Positions 1-8,385 of a DNA stretch of 17,071 nucleotides are shown piece by piece (positions within the stretch are counted from its first letter, which is position 1; the number at the start of each line of letters is the position of its first letter). This DNA is from JAYZDB01 sp036338025 (lineage in GTDB: Bacteria > Planctomycetota > UBA1135 > UBA2386): the NCBI GenBank assembly GCA_036338025.1, contig JAYZDB010000280.1, positions 1 through 17,071 of the forward strand. The letters run 5' to 3'. The translations under genes and the position numbers were made by a program. Under the pieces are notes generated by a model. That model saw nothing but the letters and a program-made list of their open reading frames with translations, was not told the origin of the DNA and ran no database searches.

Positions 1-2
1 AT

Positions 3-74
3 GAGTCGGTCCTTTCAGAAGTGCGCGATGTTCACTCGTCGGTACGCACGGCTGTCGAGAAGATGATGTCCTGA
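3..74 (+). CDS. C-terminal fragment of an upstream gene (5' end outside window)
   Basis: The frame starting at base 3 is open from the window edge to a TGA at 72-74. It gives a 23-residue tail beginning ESVLSEVRDVHSS and ending VEKMMS, with a composition that looks like a genuine amphipathic C-terminus. The stop lies 10 nt before the gpmI ATG, the same tight spacing seen between the following genes, so it is probably the preceding member of the same operon. The family cannot be recognised from so few residues. The ATG at base 1 opens another frame that ends after 21 codons and is less convincing. Confidence 0.4.
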   Translation, partial: ESVLSEVRDVHSSVRTAVEKMMS

Positions 75-84
75 GGCGATCTCC

Positions 85-1614
85 ATGGTTTCACCCCTAG
101 CACTGATCATCCTCGATGGTTTTGGGGAAGCTGCAGCGTCGCCCTCCAACGCGGTCACTCTTGCTGAACCACGTTTTCTCCTGGATCTCCGGCAGCAATA
201 CCCCACGACTTTCCTCGACTGCAGCGGTGAGAAGGTGGGATTGCCGTGTGGGCTGATGGGCAACTCCGAGGTCGGTCACCTCAATATCGGGGCTGGACGA
301 ATCGTTTGGCAGGAGATCACGCGGATCGACAAGAGTGTCGAGGACGGGTCGTTCTCGCGGAATCCGGCGCTCGTCGGCGCCATCGCGGCGGCCCGTGAGT
401 CGGCTGGCACTTTGCACCTGCTGGGTTTGTGTAGTGATGGACGCGTGCATAGCTCTGACCGGCACCTCGAGGCAATTTTGCGGATGTGTCATTCGGAGGG
501 TCTGCGGGACCAGCAGGTTGTTCTGCACGCCTTCCTCGATGGTCGCGATACGCCTCCCCGGTCGGCCCTCCAGTACTTGGGAGAAATCGAACGGGTGATG
601 TCAGAGCTTGGCCTTGGGCGCATTGCGACGGTTTGCGGCCGCTACTTTGCCATGGACCGAGACAAGCGCTGGGATCGCACCAGGCAGGCCTACGATGCCC
701 TGGTACGCGGCACGGGCGCGTGTCACGCTACCGTTCAGGATGCGATCCAGGTCTCCTACGCTGCCGGCAAGGGCGACGAGTTTGTCGAGCCGGTGATCAT
801 CGGCGAGGCCGCTGCAGGTCGGATCCGTGATGGTGATGGCGCGATCTTCTTCAACTTCCGGACGGATCGTACCCGGCAACTCACCGAGGCACTGACATTC
901 GAGGATTTCGAAGCTTTCGATCGTCCGGTGCGACCGGCGGTGCACATGGCGACGATGACGCGTTATCGCGAGGACTTCACTTGTCCGGTGGCATTTGCGC
1001 CGAGCTACCTCAAGGGCATCCTGCCGCAAGTTGTTTCAGAAGCAGGTATGAGTCAGTTGCGGATCGCTGAGACCGAGAAATATGCGCATGTGACTTTCTT
1101 CATGTCTGGCGGTGACGAGAAGGAGTTTCCCGGTGAACAGCGCATCCTGGTCCCGAGTCCAAAGGTCGCGACATACGACCTGAAACCGGAGATGTCTGCC
1201 GATCTGGTGACGGACAAGTTGCTCGAAGCGATGGATCAGTCGCCACCCGACCTCACCATCCTCAACTTCGCCAACGCTGACATGGTTGGCCACACGGGGT
1301 CGATCGAGGCTTGTATCGAGGCGGTGCGCACCATCGACCGATGCTTATCCCGGATTGTCCCCAGATATCTGGAACTTGGAGGACATGTTGGGATCACTGC
1401 AGATCATGGGAATTGCGAGATGATGGTCGACCCCGAGACCGGCAATACCCACACCGCCCACACGGTCAATCCCGTGCCATTCATCGTGGCTGGACCGGAA
1501 GTTCGTGGAAAGCACATGTCGTCCGGTGGTCGGTTGTGTGACATCGCGACGACTCTGCTACCTTTGCTGGGCCTCCCGGCTCACCCCACCATGGAAGGGG
1601 CCAATCTACTATGA
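85..1614 (+). CDS. gpmI: 2,3-bisphosphoglycerate-independent phosphoglycerate mutase (iPGM)
   Basis: This cytoplasmic enzyme interconverts 3-phosphoglycerate and 2-phosphoglycerate in glycolysis and gluconeogenesis through a phosphoserine intermediate, using two Mn ions. At 509 aa it has the usual family length. The alkaline-phosphatase-fold signatures are all present: LIILDGFG with metal ligand Asp11; nucleophile Ser61 in GNSEVGHLNIGAGR; SDGRVHS with His122; FLDGRDTPP around Asp152/Arg154; FNFRTDR around Arg259/Arg262; EKYAHVTFF with Lys332; NADMVGHTG with Asp399/His403; TADHGN with Asp440/His441; and THTAHT with His459. The ATG at 85 is preceded by a GAGG-type ribosome binding site at about 73-76. 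The stop overlaps the next start (ATGA). All catalytic residues I can check are intact, so it should be active. The identification is firm; placement with exported-protein genes is unusual. Confidence 0.97.
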   Translation: MVSPLALIILDGFGEAAASPSNAVTLAEPRFLLDLRQQYPTTFLDCSGEKVGLPCGLMGNSEVGHLNIGAGRIVWQEITRIDKSVEDGSFSRNPALVGAIAAARESAGTLHLLGLCSDGRVHSSDRHLEAILRMCHSEGLRDQQVVLHAFLDGRDTPPRSALQYLGEIERVMSELGLGRIATVCGRYFAMDRDKRWDRTRQAYDALVRGTGACHATVQDAIQVSYAAGKGDEFVEPVIIGEAAAGRIRDGDGAIFFNFRTDRTRQLTEALTFEDFEAFDRPVRPAVHMATMTRYREDFTCPVAFAPSYLKGILPQVVSEAGMSQLRIAETEKYAHVTFFMSGGDEKEFPGEQRILVPSPKVATYDLKPEMSADLVTDKLLEAMDQSPPDLTILNFANADMVGHTGSIEACIEAVRTIDRCLSRIVPRYLELGGHVGITADHGNCEMMVDPETGNTHTAHTVNPVPFIVAGPEVRGKHMSSGGRLCDIATTLLPLLGLPAHPTMEGANLL

Positions 1615-3014
1615 CAGCGACTGTCCTGACGATGTTGCTCTCCGCCCTCCCTCCCGGCTCAGCTCCGATCGTGGATCAGCAACAGGTCCCGGACATCGAG
1701 AGCAGGATCGCAGGGATCCTGGCCGCTGTCCGCGCCGAGAACATGAAGAAGGTGAACAGCAGCCTGGTGTCCTTTGGCACTCGGCACGTCCTTTCTTCAA
1801 CGACGGATCCGAACAAGGGCACTGGCGCGGCTCGCGTGTGGTTGCACAAGACCTTGGAGAGCTTCGTTCCCGCGAGTGGCGGTCGCCTGAGTGTGAAGAG
1901 TGAGGTCTACGAGGTGCCGAGCATGCGCCTGCGACAGACGGTAAAAATCGTCAATATCGTGGCGACCCTCCGTGGTGTCTCGGATCCAGATCGCGTCTAT
2001 GTAGTCGGAGGCCACTACGATTCGCGCAACGGTCGCGGTACGGATGGCGCGAACCGCGCTCCCGGAGCCAACGATGACGGATCTGGCACCTGCGTCGTGA
2101 TCGAAGCGTGCCGCGTGATGTGTAAATACCCGTTTCCAGCCACCATCAAGTTCGTGTGCTACGACGGCGAGGAGCAGGGTTTGCTGGGATCCGAGGCCCA
2201 CGCCAAGGCGCTCAGCGACGCTGAGGTCAACGTCGATGGGATGGTCACGAACGACATCGTTGGCAATACGATGGGCATGGACGGCAAGCGCCGACGGGGC
2301 TATCTCCGGTGCTTCTCCTACTCCGCGACCGGTAACGACTCGTTGGGGCGTAGCCTCGCCCGGGTCGCAACCTACGGTACACGTCGCCACGTACGGGACT
2401 TTGAGGTCAAGATGATCTACCGCGGGGACCGCTACGGTCGCGGAGGGGACCACAAGTCCTTCAACAAGCGCGGCTACCCGGCGATCCGCTTTACCGAACC
2501 CCGTGAGGACTACAGTCGTCAGCATCAGAACATCACTGAGCGTGATGGCAAGCCGTATGGGGATCTGACGAGGTTCGTCGACTTTGACTACATGACGAAG
2601 GTTGTCGGGGTGAATGTCTCCTTGCTCGCCCACCTGGCTTCGGCCCCGCCGGCCCCGCGGCGTGCTTCGGCAAGCGGTGCACGACAGTCGTACGACACCA
2701 ATATCGCCTGGAGCAAGGTTGAGGGTGTGAGCAGTTACGAAGTGGTGTGGCGACCTACTACCTCATCTGATTGGGAGGGTGTGAAGTTGGTTGACCAGCC
2801 GACTGAATCAAGAGGGCGCCGTTCGCGTGGGATGTACGGGTATGCTCTGCAGGGCGTTTGTCTGGACGATGTAGTGGTCGGGGTTCGGTCGGTCGGATCT
2901 GATGGCAGTCGGAGCAGGGTGGTCACGCCGCCGGAACCAGACTCTTTCAACCAGCGTCGAACTCGTAGCAGTTCCGGCGCCAGGACTGGAACCGGCAAGG
3001 GGACCGGCAAATAG
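1611..3014 (+). CDS. Exported M28-family zinc metallopeptidase with C-terminal FnIII-like domain
   Basis: This is a 467-aa co-catalytic di-zinc aminopeptidase-type protein, probably acting on peptide N-termini outside the cytoplasm. By analogy with Aeromonas and Streptomyces M28 aminopeptidases, the ligands are His135 (GGHYDS), bridging Asp155 (GANDDGSG), Glu188 with catalytic base Glu187 (YDGEEQGLLGS), Asp215 (TNDIVG) and His305 (SRQHQN). GGDHKSFNKRGYPAIRFTE at about 278-296 is also typical. A short hydrophobic N-terminus (about residues 4-20, no positive charges) is a weak signal peptide. Residues about 360-440 look like a fibronectin-III-like beta domain (AWSKVEGVSSYEVVW). The tail from about 448 is basic and ends GTGKGTGK. 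The ATG overlaps the gpmI stop, implying translational coupling. True substrate is unknown. Confidence 0.9.
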   Translation: MTATVLTMLLSALPPGSAPIVDQQQVPDIESRIAGILAAVRAENMKKVNSSLVSFGTRHVLSSTTDPNKGTGAARVWLHKTLESFVPASGGRLSVKSEVYEVPSMRLRQTVKIVNIVATLRGVSDPDRVYVVGGHYDSRNGRGTDGANRAPGANDDGSGTCVVIEACRVMCKYPFPATIKFVCYDGEEQGLLGSEAHAKALSDAEVNVDGMVTNDIVGNTMGMDGKRRRGYLRCFSYSATGNDSLGRSLARVATYGTRRHVRDFEVKMIYRGDRYGRGGDHKSFNKRGYPAIRFTEPREDYSRQHQNITERDGKPYGDLTRFVDFDYMTKVVGVNVSLLAHLASAPPAPRRASASGARQSYDTNIAWSKVEGVSSYEVVWRPTTSSDWEGVKLVDQPTESRGRRSRGMYGYALQGVCLDDVVVGVRSVGSDGSRSRVVTPPEPDSFNQRRTRSSSGARTGTGKGTGK

Positions 3015-3022
3015 CTACGTTG

Positions 3023-5752
3023 ATGAACAGGACTCGAATTGTTGTAGGTGCGTCTTGGGCCGTCGTCGTTCTGACTGGGTGTCATCAGGGTCGGGGATCC
3101 GATATGGGGCCGAAGTTGGGTCCGGTCTCTGACTATGACTACCGGGTAACGGTTCGTGATGATGCCGGTAGAACTGTCACGGGGGCGATGGTTCAGATCG
3201 CAGGAATCACGGCGGCTGTTGCTACGGCTCGTAGTGGTCGAGCCTTTGTGCCGACGGCGATTCATGGTTCACGGACCATCACGATCGATGGTAGCCACGG
3301 CGCGGCGACCAACTCGAGCATCCTCGGCAGCTTGACCGTGTCCGCTACCTTGCCCGGTGACAACGAATTGGACTACGTGGTCTACTTGCCGGATGGTGCA
3401 ACCAGCCAGGTAGAGACCCTGGCTACTGGAGTTGCGCTGGGGACCGAGGCGAAAGTCGACAACAGCCCTAGCGGGGGTGCCATCCTCACTATCGGGTCGG
3501 GGGACGTCATCACGTCCCAAAGTGCTTCGAGCACTGTCGCCTTACGAACCGGCAAACTCTCGATCGGACACCTGCCACCGACCCTGTCTGATTCCACCGG
3601 CACGCCGATGATTACGTCCCAGGGTGTCTTCGTGTTCCCGCTCGATATTGAGATCGCGACCGGTGGCAAGTTGTCTGTGCCGAACACGGACCTCCAGCTA
3701 GCGGCCGGAAAGACCGCGCAACTCTACCGACTTGATTCCGTGACCGGTGTGTGGACCGATGTCGGTTCTGGAAGCAAGGCGGGGGGATCGATCGAGGCTG
3801 GTTTTGGCTCGGTGCGTCGCGGCGGCCTCTATTGCTTTGGTGTTCCATCTACGGACCTTACGACGGTACGGGGCCGGCTTATCGATGAGGATCTCCTGCC
3901 GATCTTTGGTGCGCTGGTGCGTGGTCCCCAGGCCTTGGCCAAGACCCTGGGTGACGGACGGTTTGCGATCGATGTGCCGCGAAAGAACGCCAGCCAATCG
4001 GATCGCACGGTCACCCTGGAGGTTACCGGTGGGCGGTATCATCTGCCTGTCACCATGAGTCTTGATCCGGTGAGTCTGAACTCTGCGGATGTCGATACGG
4101 GTACAAGCGAATTTCAGACCCGGTATGCCACCAACATACGGACTCTAATGACCCACAAGGGGTACATCGATGAGTCTCGGCGTTTGCGGCTGAGCAGCCT
4201 GCAAGGACTAACTGGCGGTGGGGGTAACGGGGGCGTGAGCGGCGAGGTTCATGTTCAGGACATCGCGGCTGAGTCGGTCGGGTTTCTGGTCACGCGGCCA
4301 GTAGATGAGTTCTTGATCCAGCGAACCTGGGGCAGGTTCTACATGTTTGCCTTTGCCGTCGACAATGCGATACCGGTGTTCTCTACCCAGGAGCTTTGGC
4401 GCTCCTCCAATCATGGCGGCACCGTGATTACTGCGGTCGACAAGTTCGGTACTGGACCGATTTTCGAGGTCCATGCCATGTGGGGGAATGACCCGACACG
4501 CGGCTATTTGGGGATGACGGACTTCAATGGATTCCTCGCGGCCGCCGTTGGCCTGACCAACGATCTGACTCTGTGCATGGAGACCCAGAGCGATGGTCGG
4601 AAGGTCGTAAGTGCATTTACGATTCGCGGCACAGCGTCTGGTCGGGTGGAGGTTCCCATCGAACGTGCATTACGCTCGCTGGGAGTGTTCCGGAGGTTCG
4701 GGATGTACGAGGGCAATCTCACCTCATCGGGATCGACCTCGGGCGACACCAGGCAGGTGCGCGCATCCGGTGGCCTGGCGCGGCAGGATTTCTATGACGA
4801 GGTGTTCCTCGGAAGTTCCAACAACCTCGATGCACCAGTGCAGTTGGAACAAGTAATACTACCTTATGGGGCCGGACCGCATTATCGGCTGGGCATACCG
4901 CAGGGACTCGGGCACCTGGTAGCTGTCGAGGGCGACACTTCGGGTGGACGCCTCAAGCTACTGCGGTTCGGTATTGAATCGGGACTCGACGTAGTGGAAG
5001 GAACCGGGGCTGTCCAGGACCTTGATCTGGATTTGACCGGGGATACGGACTTCTTGATTTCCGGCGGGGATACCAATCGGGATGGAGCCTTCACGGATGC
5101 CGACATGAAGTTCGATATCGCGGCCGAGCTTCCAACTGGGTTGGTTGTCAACATCGCTCGCAATGCCGAGCCGAACTCAACCCCGGGCACTCCGGGGATC
5201 GCCCTGCCGGGTTTGGATTCTTGGAAGGCAGATTTCACCAACTACATCGTTGGCTACGGAGCCAGCAGGACGTTTGGTAGCGACACGATCTCGCAACAGG
5301 TCTTCGCGCGACTGGACGGCACGACTGTTTCCCACGTCGGGCAGTTGCCGGTTCCAACGATCAGTCCTGATACCAGCACACCGATCATCGGTTTCAAGGT
5401 GCAGATCACTGCCCCAGCGGCAGCCCACTACGTGGTCTTGACATTGCGTCACGAATCCTCAACCGAAATCCGTGACTGGACGGTGGTGCTTCCGTCGGAT
5501 GTTACAGAGTACACCTTCCACCAACTTCCTTCGCCGATGCCGAACGTGCTCGATCATGGGTCTTCCAATCAGAAGGTCTGGACCTTGACCGCTACCTGTG
5601 CACGCATCGACGACGGCCCCTTGATCAGGCCGTTCATTACCCACGATGAGGTCTTTTACCGGGTTCAGGCGAATTGGGTTGGACTCAAGGAAGCCGATCG
5701 GCAGGTGGCGGCATTCTCTAGCCGCAGTATCCAAGTGACTACAACCAACTGA
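3023..5752 (+). CDS. Large predicted lipoprotein with carboxypeptidase-regulatory-like beta domains
   Basis: This 909-aa protein starts with a lipoprotein signal: basic residues at 3 and 5, a hydrophobic stretch, then LTGC with lipidated Cys20. I use the ATG at 3023; a TTG directly before it (3020) would add one residue. Residues about 38-110 and 283-355 resemble carboxypeptidase-regulatory-like (transthyretin-type) beta domains. Between them, about 200-275 forms a beta-rich unit containing VFPLDIEIATGGKLSVPN and GGLYCFG. The region 370-680 is not recognised. DTNRDGAFTDAD (683-694) fits an EF-hand or dockerin-type calcium loop. The last 150 residues look beta-rich. It lies 8 nt after the M28 gene and 4 nt before the next lipoprotein, so it is probably a surface partner of both. 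No catalytic motif is visible; function unknown. Confidence 0.8.
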   Translation: MNRTRIVVGASWAVVVLTGCHQGRGSDMGPKLGPVSDYDYRVTVRDDAGRTVTGAMVQIAGITAAVATARSGRAFVPTAIHGSRTITIDGSHGAATNSSILGSLTVSATLPGDNELDYVVYLPDGATSQVETLATGVALGTEAKVDNSPSGGAILTIGSGDVITSQSASSTVALRTGKLSIGHLPPTLSDSTGTPMITSQGVFVFPLDIEIATGGKLSVPNTDLQLAAGKTAQLYRLDSVTGVWTDVGSGSKAGGSIEAGFGSVRRGGLYCFGVPSTDLTTVRGRLIDEDLLPIFGALVRGPQALAKTLGDGRFAIDVPRKNASQSDRTVTLEVTGGRYHLPVTMSLDPVSLNSADVDTGTSEFQTRYATNIRTLMTHKGYIDESRRLRLSSLQGLTGGGGNGGVSGEVHVQDIAAESVGFLVTRPVDEFLIQRTWGRFYMFAFAVDNAIPVFSTQELWRSSNHGGTVITAVDKFGTGPIFEVHAMWGNDPTRGYLGMTDFNGFLAAAVGLTNDLTLCMETQSDGRKVVSAFTIRGTASGRVEVPIERALRSLGVFRRFGMYEGNLTSSGSTSGDTRQVRASGGLARQDFYDEVFLGSSNNLDAPVQLEQVILPYGAGPHYRLGIPQGLGHLVAVEGDTSGGRLKLLRFGIESGLDVVEGTGAVQDLDLDLTGDTDFLISGGDTNRDGAFTDADMKFDIAAELPTGLVVNIARNAEPNSTPGTPGIALPGLDSWKADFTNYIVGYGASRTFGSDTISQQVFARLDGTTVSHVGQLPVPTISPDTSTPIIGFKVQITAPAAAHYVVLTLRHESSTEIRDWTVVLPSDVTEYTFHQLPSPMPNVLDHGSSNQKVWTLTATCARIDDGPLIRPFITHDEVFYRVQANWVGLKEADRQVAAFSSRSIQVTTTN

Positions 5753-5756
5753 TCCC

Positions 5757-7067
5757 TTGCATCGCCTTCGCTACGTCGCCCTCTTACCGGTCTTGATGAT
5801 CGGTTCGGGGTGTGCATGGTGGATTGGGCGAGCCGAGGTTGCGTCATCGTTGGATTACGTCAGTGCGGCCACCGACGAGTTGCATAAGGGCCATTTTGAC
5901 TCTGCGTTGGATGTCTTGATGCGAGCACGTGGTCGGTTTCCTCGCGATGAGGCAGTGCTGCGCTGGAACGTCGAAGTACATCGGATGCAGCGGCAGTACC
6001 GAGAAGCCCTGGCGTTCTTGCTCGAGTTGTCCCGTGCTGAGCATCTCCACACGGTCACTCGGCGAGAGGTGGCGGGCCAGATCGGGGACCTTCTATTTGA
6101 GAGCGGGGACTATGGACGTAGCGCGCACTTTCTCTATTCGGGGGTGTCGGGTCCGGCGATGGTGCACCGGCGCGCGAAGGCCGACATCACCTTGGCGCTG
6201 CCTTACATCCGCCCGCAGATTGACTATCGGCCGATCGATGCCAAGCTCGTTGCTACGATCTGGCCATCGGTCTTGTGTGGATTCCGTGGCAAGGACCGTC
6301 TCTGTATCCTGGACACCGGATCCACCATGAGCACATTGTCACGCAGTGTTGCGGAGCTTGTCGGAGTTACCGATGTGCGGGATTTCGGCATGGTTCGCGA
6401 TAGCCTCGGCCGCAAACATGGTGCTCATATCGGTGTTCTCAAGAGCCTGTCGATGGGGGGGGTCAAGCTCAGTGTGCTGCCGGTTTTGGTGGTTGAGGAT
6501 GAGCGACTGGCGCTCCGTGACCCGTTCGGTGGACCCGAGAACCCTCCGATGGTGGTCCTCGGTCTGGATGTGCTGTCGAGGTTTCGCGTCGTTTTCGACT
6601 TCTCCCGCGAAGTTGTCCGGTTTGACCGCCCGGGTGGAATGGTCCCGGGGCACGCTGAGGATAGCCTTCTCGTTGAAGGGTGTCTGGTGTTTCCAATGCG
6701 GGTCGACGCGGTCGACATGTGGTTCATCCTGGACACTGCATCCAGCCACAGCTCTCTTACCGAGGCTGGTCTCGCTGCTCTACCGGGGGGTGAGAGACGA
6801 GTCGTGCCGGACTACCGCCGTCCGAAGAGCCTGGCGGGGCGTGGTTTCATCTCTCGCAAAGTCGAGAGCATGGTCTTGCAGTCTTCTGGCGTCCGGTTTG
6901 CGGGCGTAGAGATGCCGGTTGTTGAGCGTTTGACTTCTGGGGTCTTTCCTGTGCACGGGGTCCTTGGCGTTGACCTTCTGCGGCATTGTCGTCTCACGAT
7001 TGACAGCGGCCGGATCCTGCTCGAGCAGGTCGGGTCATTGCCGAGCGCAAAGTCCGACAAGCGCTAG
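5757..7067 (+). CDS. Lipoprotein with TPR-like region and two tandem retropepsin-like aspartic protease domains
   Basis: This 436-aa protein starts at TTG 5757, the first possible start after an in-frame stop at 5736; it supplies a signal sequence ending GSGC (Cys19), an acceptable though not ideal lipobox. Residues about 30-150 are helical and TPR-like (HFDSALDVLMRARGRFP, GDYGRSAHFL). Two clan AA units follow: the first has ILDTGST with Asp186 and a later VVLGLDVLSRF (266-276); the second has ILDTASS with Asp326 and GVLGVDLLRH (401-410). Each carries both hallmarks of a retropepsin monomer, the D-T-G/A triad and the hydrophobic-Gly-Asp motif, so the chain may fold as an intramolecular dimer. 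It is the last gene of the gpmI operon, 4 nt after the large lipoprotein. Likely a periplasmic endopeptidase; substrate unknown. No clear Shine-Dalgarno precedes the TTG. Confidence 0.85.
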   Translation: MHRLRYVALLPVLMIGSGCAWWIGRAEVASSLDYVSAATDELHKGHFDSALDVLMRARGRFPRDEAVLRWNVEVHRMQRQYREALAFLLELSRAEHLHTVTRREVAGQIGDLLFESGDYGRSAHFLYSGVSGPAMVHRRAKADITLALPYIRPQIDYRPIDAKLVATIWPSVLCGFRGKDRLCILDTGSTMSTLSRSVAELVGVTDVRDFGMVRDSLGRKHGAHIGVLKSLSMGGVKLSVLPVLVVEDERLALRDPFGGPENPPMVVLGLDVLSRFRVVFDFSREVVRFDRPGGMVPGHAEDSLLVEGCLVFPMRVDAVDMWFILDTASSHSSLTEAGLAALPGGERRVVPDYRRPKSLAGRGFISRKVESMVLQSSGVRFAGVEMPVVERLTSGVFPVHGVLGVDLLRHCRLTIDSGRILLEQVGSLPSAKSDKR

Positions 7068-7229
7068 TTATCGAAGACCAGGGGTGGTGGTGGCTAGATG
7101 CCTCGGTAGAGCCAAACAAACCCCAGCGATCGTTGTCGGGGAACAAGTGCGTCCAGTTCTTTTTGCAGTTCTCCCCGCCGTTTCGTGAGCCGGTCGTATT
7201 TCTTGCGATGGAAGGCGAAAGTTGAACGC

Positions 7230-7258
7230 TTGTCCTGGATTCCTCAGATCATTACAAA
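7230..7258 (+). promoter_or_regulatory. Possible sigma70-like promoter for the PAS/HisKA-acylphosphatase pair
   Basis: TTGTCC (7230-7235) and TACAAA (7253-7258) are separated by 17 bp, each matching four of six consensus positions. They lie about 75 nt before the ATG at 7333 in the 265-nt spacer (7068-7332) after the gpmI operon. The match is moderate and could be chance. The rest of that spacer holds no convincing terminator or RNA gene, only weak stem-forming segments at 7091-7114 and 7121-7141. Confidence 0.25.
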
Positions 7259-7332
7259 CCCATTCAGGATCAGTGCATGCATGGGGACTCGCTGTCCTCC
7301 CGACGCGGCACGGCATCTACTGAATTTTTGCC

Positions 7333-8385
7333 ATGGAAACTTACCTCGATCTTCTTGATGAGGCTGTCGGTTGGATCAGTGAGAATGGTCTGCTCGAAGC
7401 GCGCAACGAAGCTATGCGCAAGTTTCTGGACGTCTGCGGTGATGGCAAGGATCCGGCAGAGGCTGCTCAGGGCTGTCCGGTGCTCGACCTGCCGTTCCGT
7501 GCCGCGGATCGCGCGATCGTCTCAGATTTTCTAGCCGGCGATTCTGATTGCTTTCAGGCGGAGATGGGTATGACGCTCGCCACGGGTGAAGCCTGCATCC
7601 GGATGGCGGTACATCGCGAACCGAGCGGTGGCTTGTCGATGGTGGTACAGGACCTCACTGAGCCGCGTCGATGGATGGCCCGTGCGCTGCGAGGCGAGCG
7701 ATTGCGCGTCGTTGGAGCCTTGGGCGAAGGGCTGATCCATGACCTCAACAATGTCATGGGATCGATGATCGGGGTCGCGGACTATCTGACGGAATCAGAA
7801 GCCGACGATGAAACGCGGGAGTTCATGCACACCGTTGTCGACGGCACCCGAAGTCGGGCCCAAATCTTGAGATCGCTCTACCAGTTCCTGCATGACCAAA
7901 GAGTGGCCAGGGTGCGAATCAACATGCGGTCTGTCATCGGCGACCTTGAGAACATCTTCCGGAAGACCGCCCTGCAGGCCGGCATCGACTTTGAGATCAC
8001 CCATGCCGAAGAACTTCCGGATGTCCATATCGTTCCGGAACATGTGATGCACGCGGCCTTGTCGATCTTCGTGCAGTCGGTCGAATCCAAAGCTGGCCCA
8101 ATCAGTATTGAGATTACGACTGCGACGCTCGAGCAAGAGGGTGGCCCAAGCCGGCCTCACGTCGTGATGCGAATCCTGGACCACGGGGAGGATTGGCCGA
8201 TCAGTGGGTTTGGACGGTGGCAGGAACGCGATTCCTTCAGCATCGATTCCTCGGCGCAGAGCCTGTTGCTTGCTGTTGCTGCCGTGCAGGTCCATGGTGG
8301 ACAGGTTGATGCTGGTCGGGATCCTGACGGCCGGCGACAAATTTCGCTCTACTTGCCGTGCCTGCCAGCGAGGGTTTCAGAGTGA
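7333..8385 (+). CDS. PAS/HisKA-type sensor protein with degenerate ATPase domain (probable pseudo-histidine kinase)
   Basis: This 350-aa protein has no transmembrane segment or signal, so it is probably cytoplasmic. Residues about 4-112 resemble a PAS sensor fold. An H-box follows at 125-150 (ALGEGLIHDLNNVMGSM) with candidate phospho-acceptor His136, then a second dimerisation helix to about 190. Residues about 195-345 occupy the HATPase_c place and end normally (VQVHGG, then ISLYLP), but the ATP-binding boxes are eroded. The N-box position reads FVQSVESKAG instead of an NAxEA-type motif. The G1 box reads DHGEDWP instead of DxGxG. The G2 glycines (GTGLGL) are replaced by DSSAQSLLLAV. Autophosphorylation therefore looks unlikely; a phosphotransfer, scaffold or ligand-sensing role is inferred. 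The ATG is the first start after an in-frame TGA and lacks a Shine-Dalgarno. Its stop overlaps the acylphosphatase start; no response regulator is adjacent. Confidence 0.8.
   Translation: METYLDLLDEAVGWISENGLLEARNEAMRKFLDVCGDGKDPAEAAQGCPVLDLPFRAADRAIVSDFLAGDSDCFQAEMGMTLATGEACIRMAVHREPSGGLSMVVQDLTEPRRWMARALRGERLRVVGALGEGLIHDLNNVMGSMIGVADYLTESEADDETREFMHTVVDGTRSRAQILRSLYQFLHDQRVARVRINMRSVIGDLENIFRKTALQAGIDFEITHAEELPDVHIVPEHVMHAALSIFVQSVESKAGPISIEITTATLEQEGGPSRPHVVMRILDHGEDWPISGFGRWQERDSFSIDSSAQSLLLAVAAVQVHGGQVDAGRDPDGRRQISLYLPCLPARVSE

Noticed and set aside
97..528. 143-codon minus-strand open frame opposite gpmI
   Set aside because: It is fully antisense to a gene with all iPGM motifs; its translation has no recognisable domain and reflects G+C-rich codon structure.
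1797..2633. 278-codon minus-strand open frame opposite the M28 gene
   Set aside because: Long but exactly antisense to the catalytic domain of a well-supported peptidase, with no ribosome binding site or family motif seen.
2991..3012. ACCGGCAA near-repeat as a tandem-repeat locus
   Set aside because: Only two imperfect copies within the coding tail; too few to be called a repeat element.
7121..7141. CCCC...GGGG stem in the spacer after the gpmI operon as a terminator
   Set aside because: The stem has a mismatch and two G-T pairs and no T-tract follows, so support is too weak to call.
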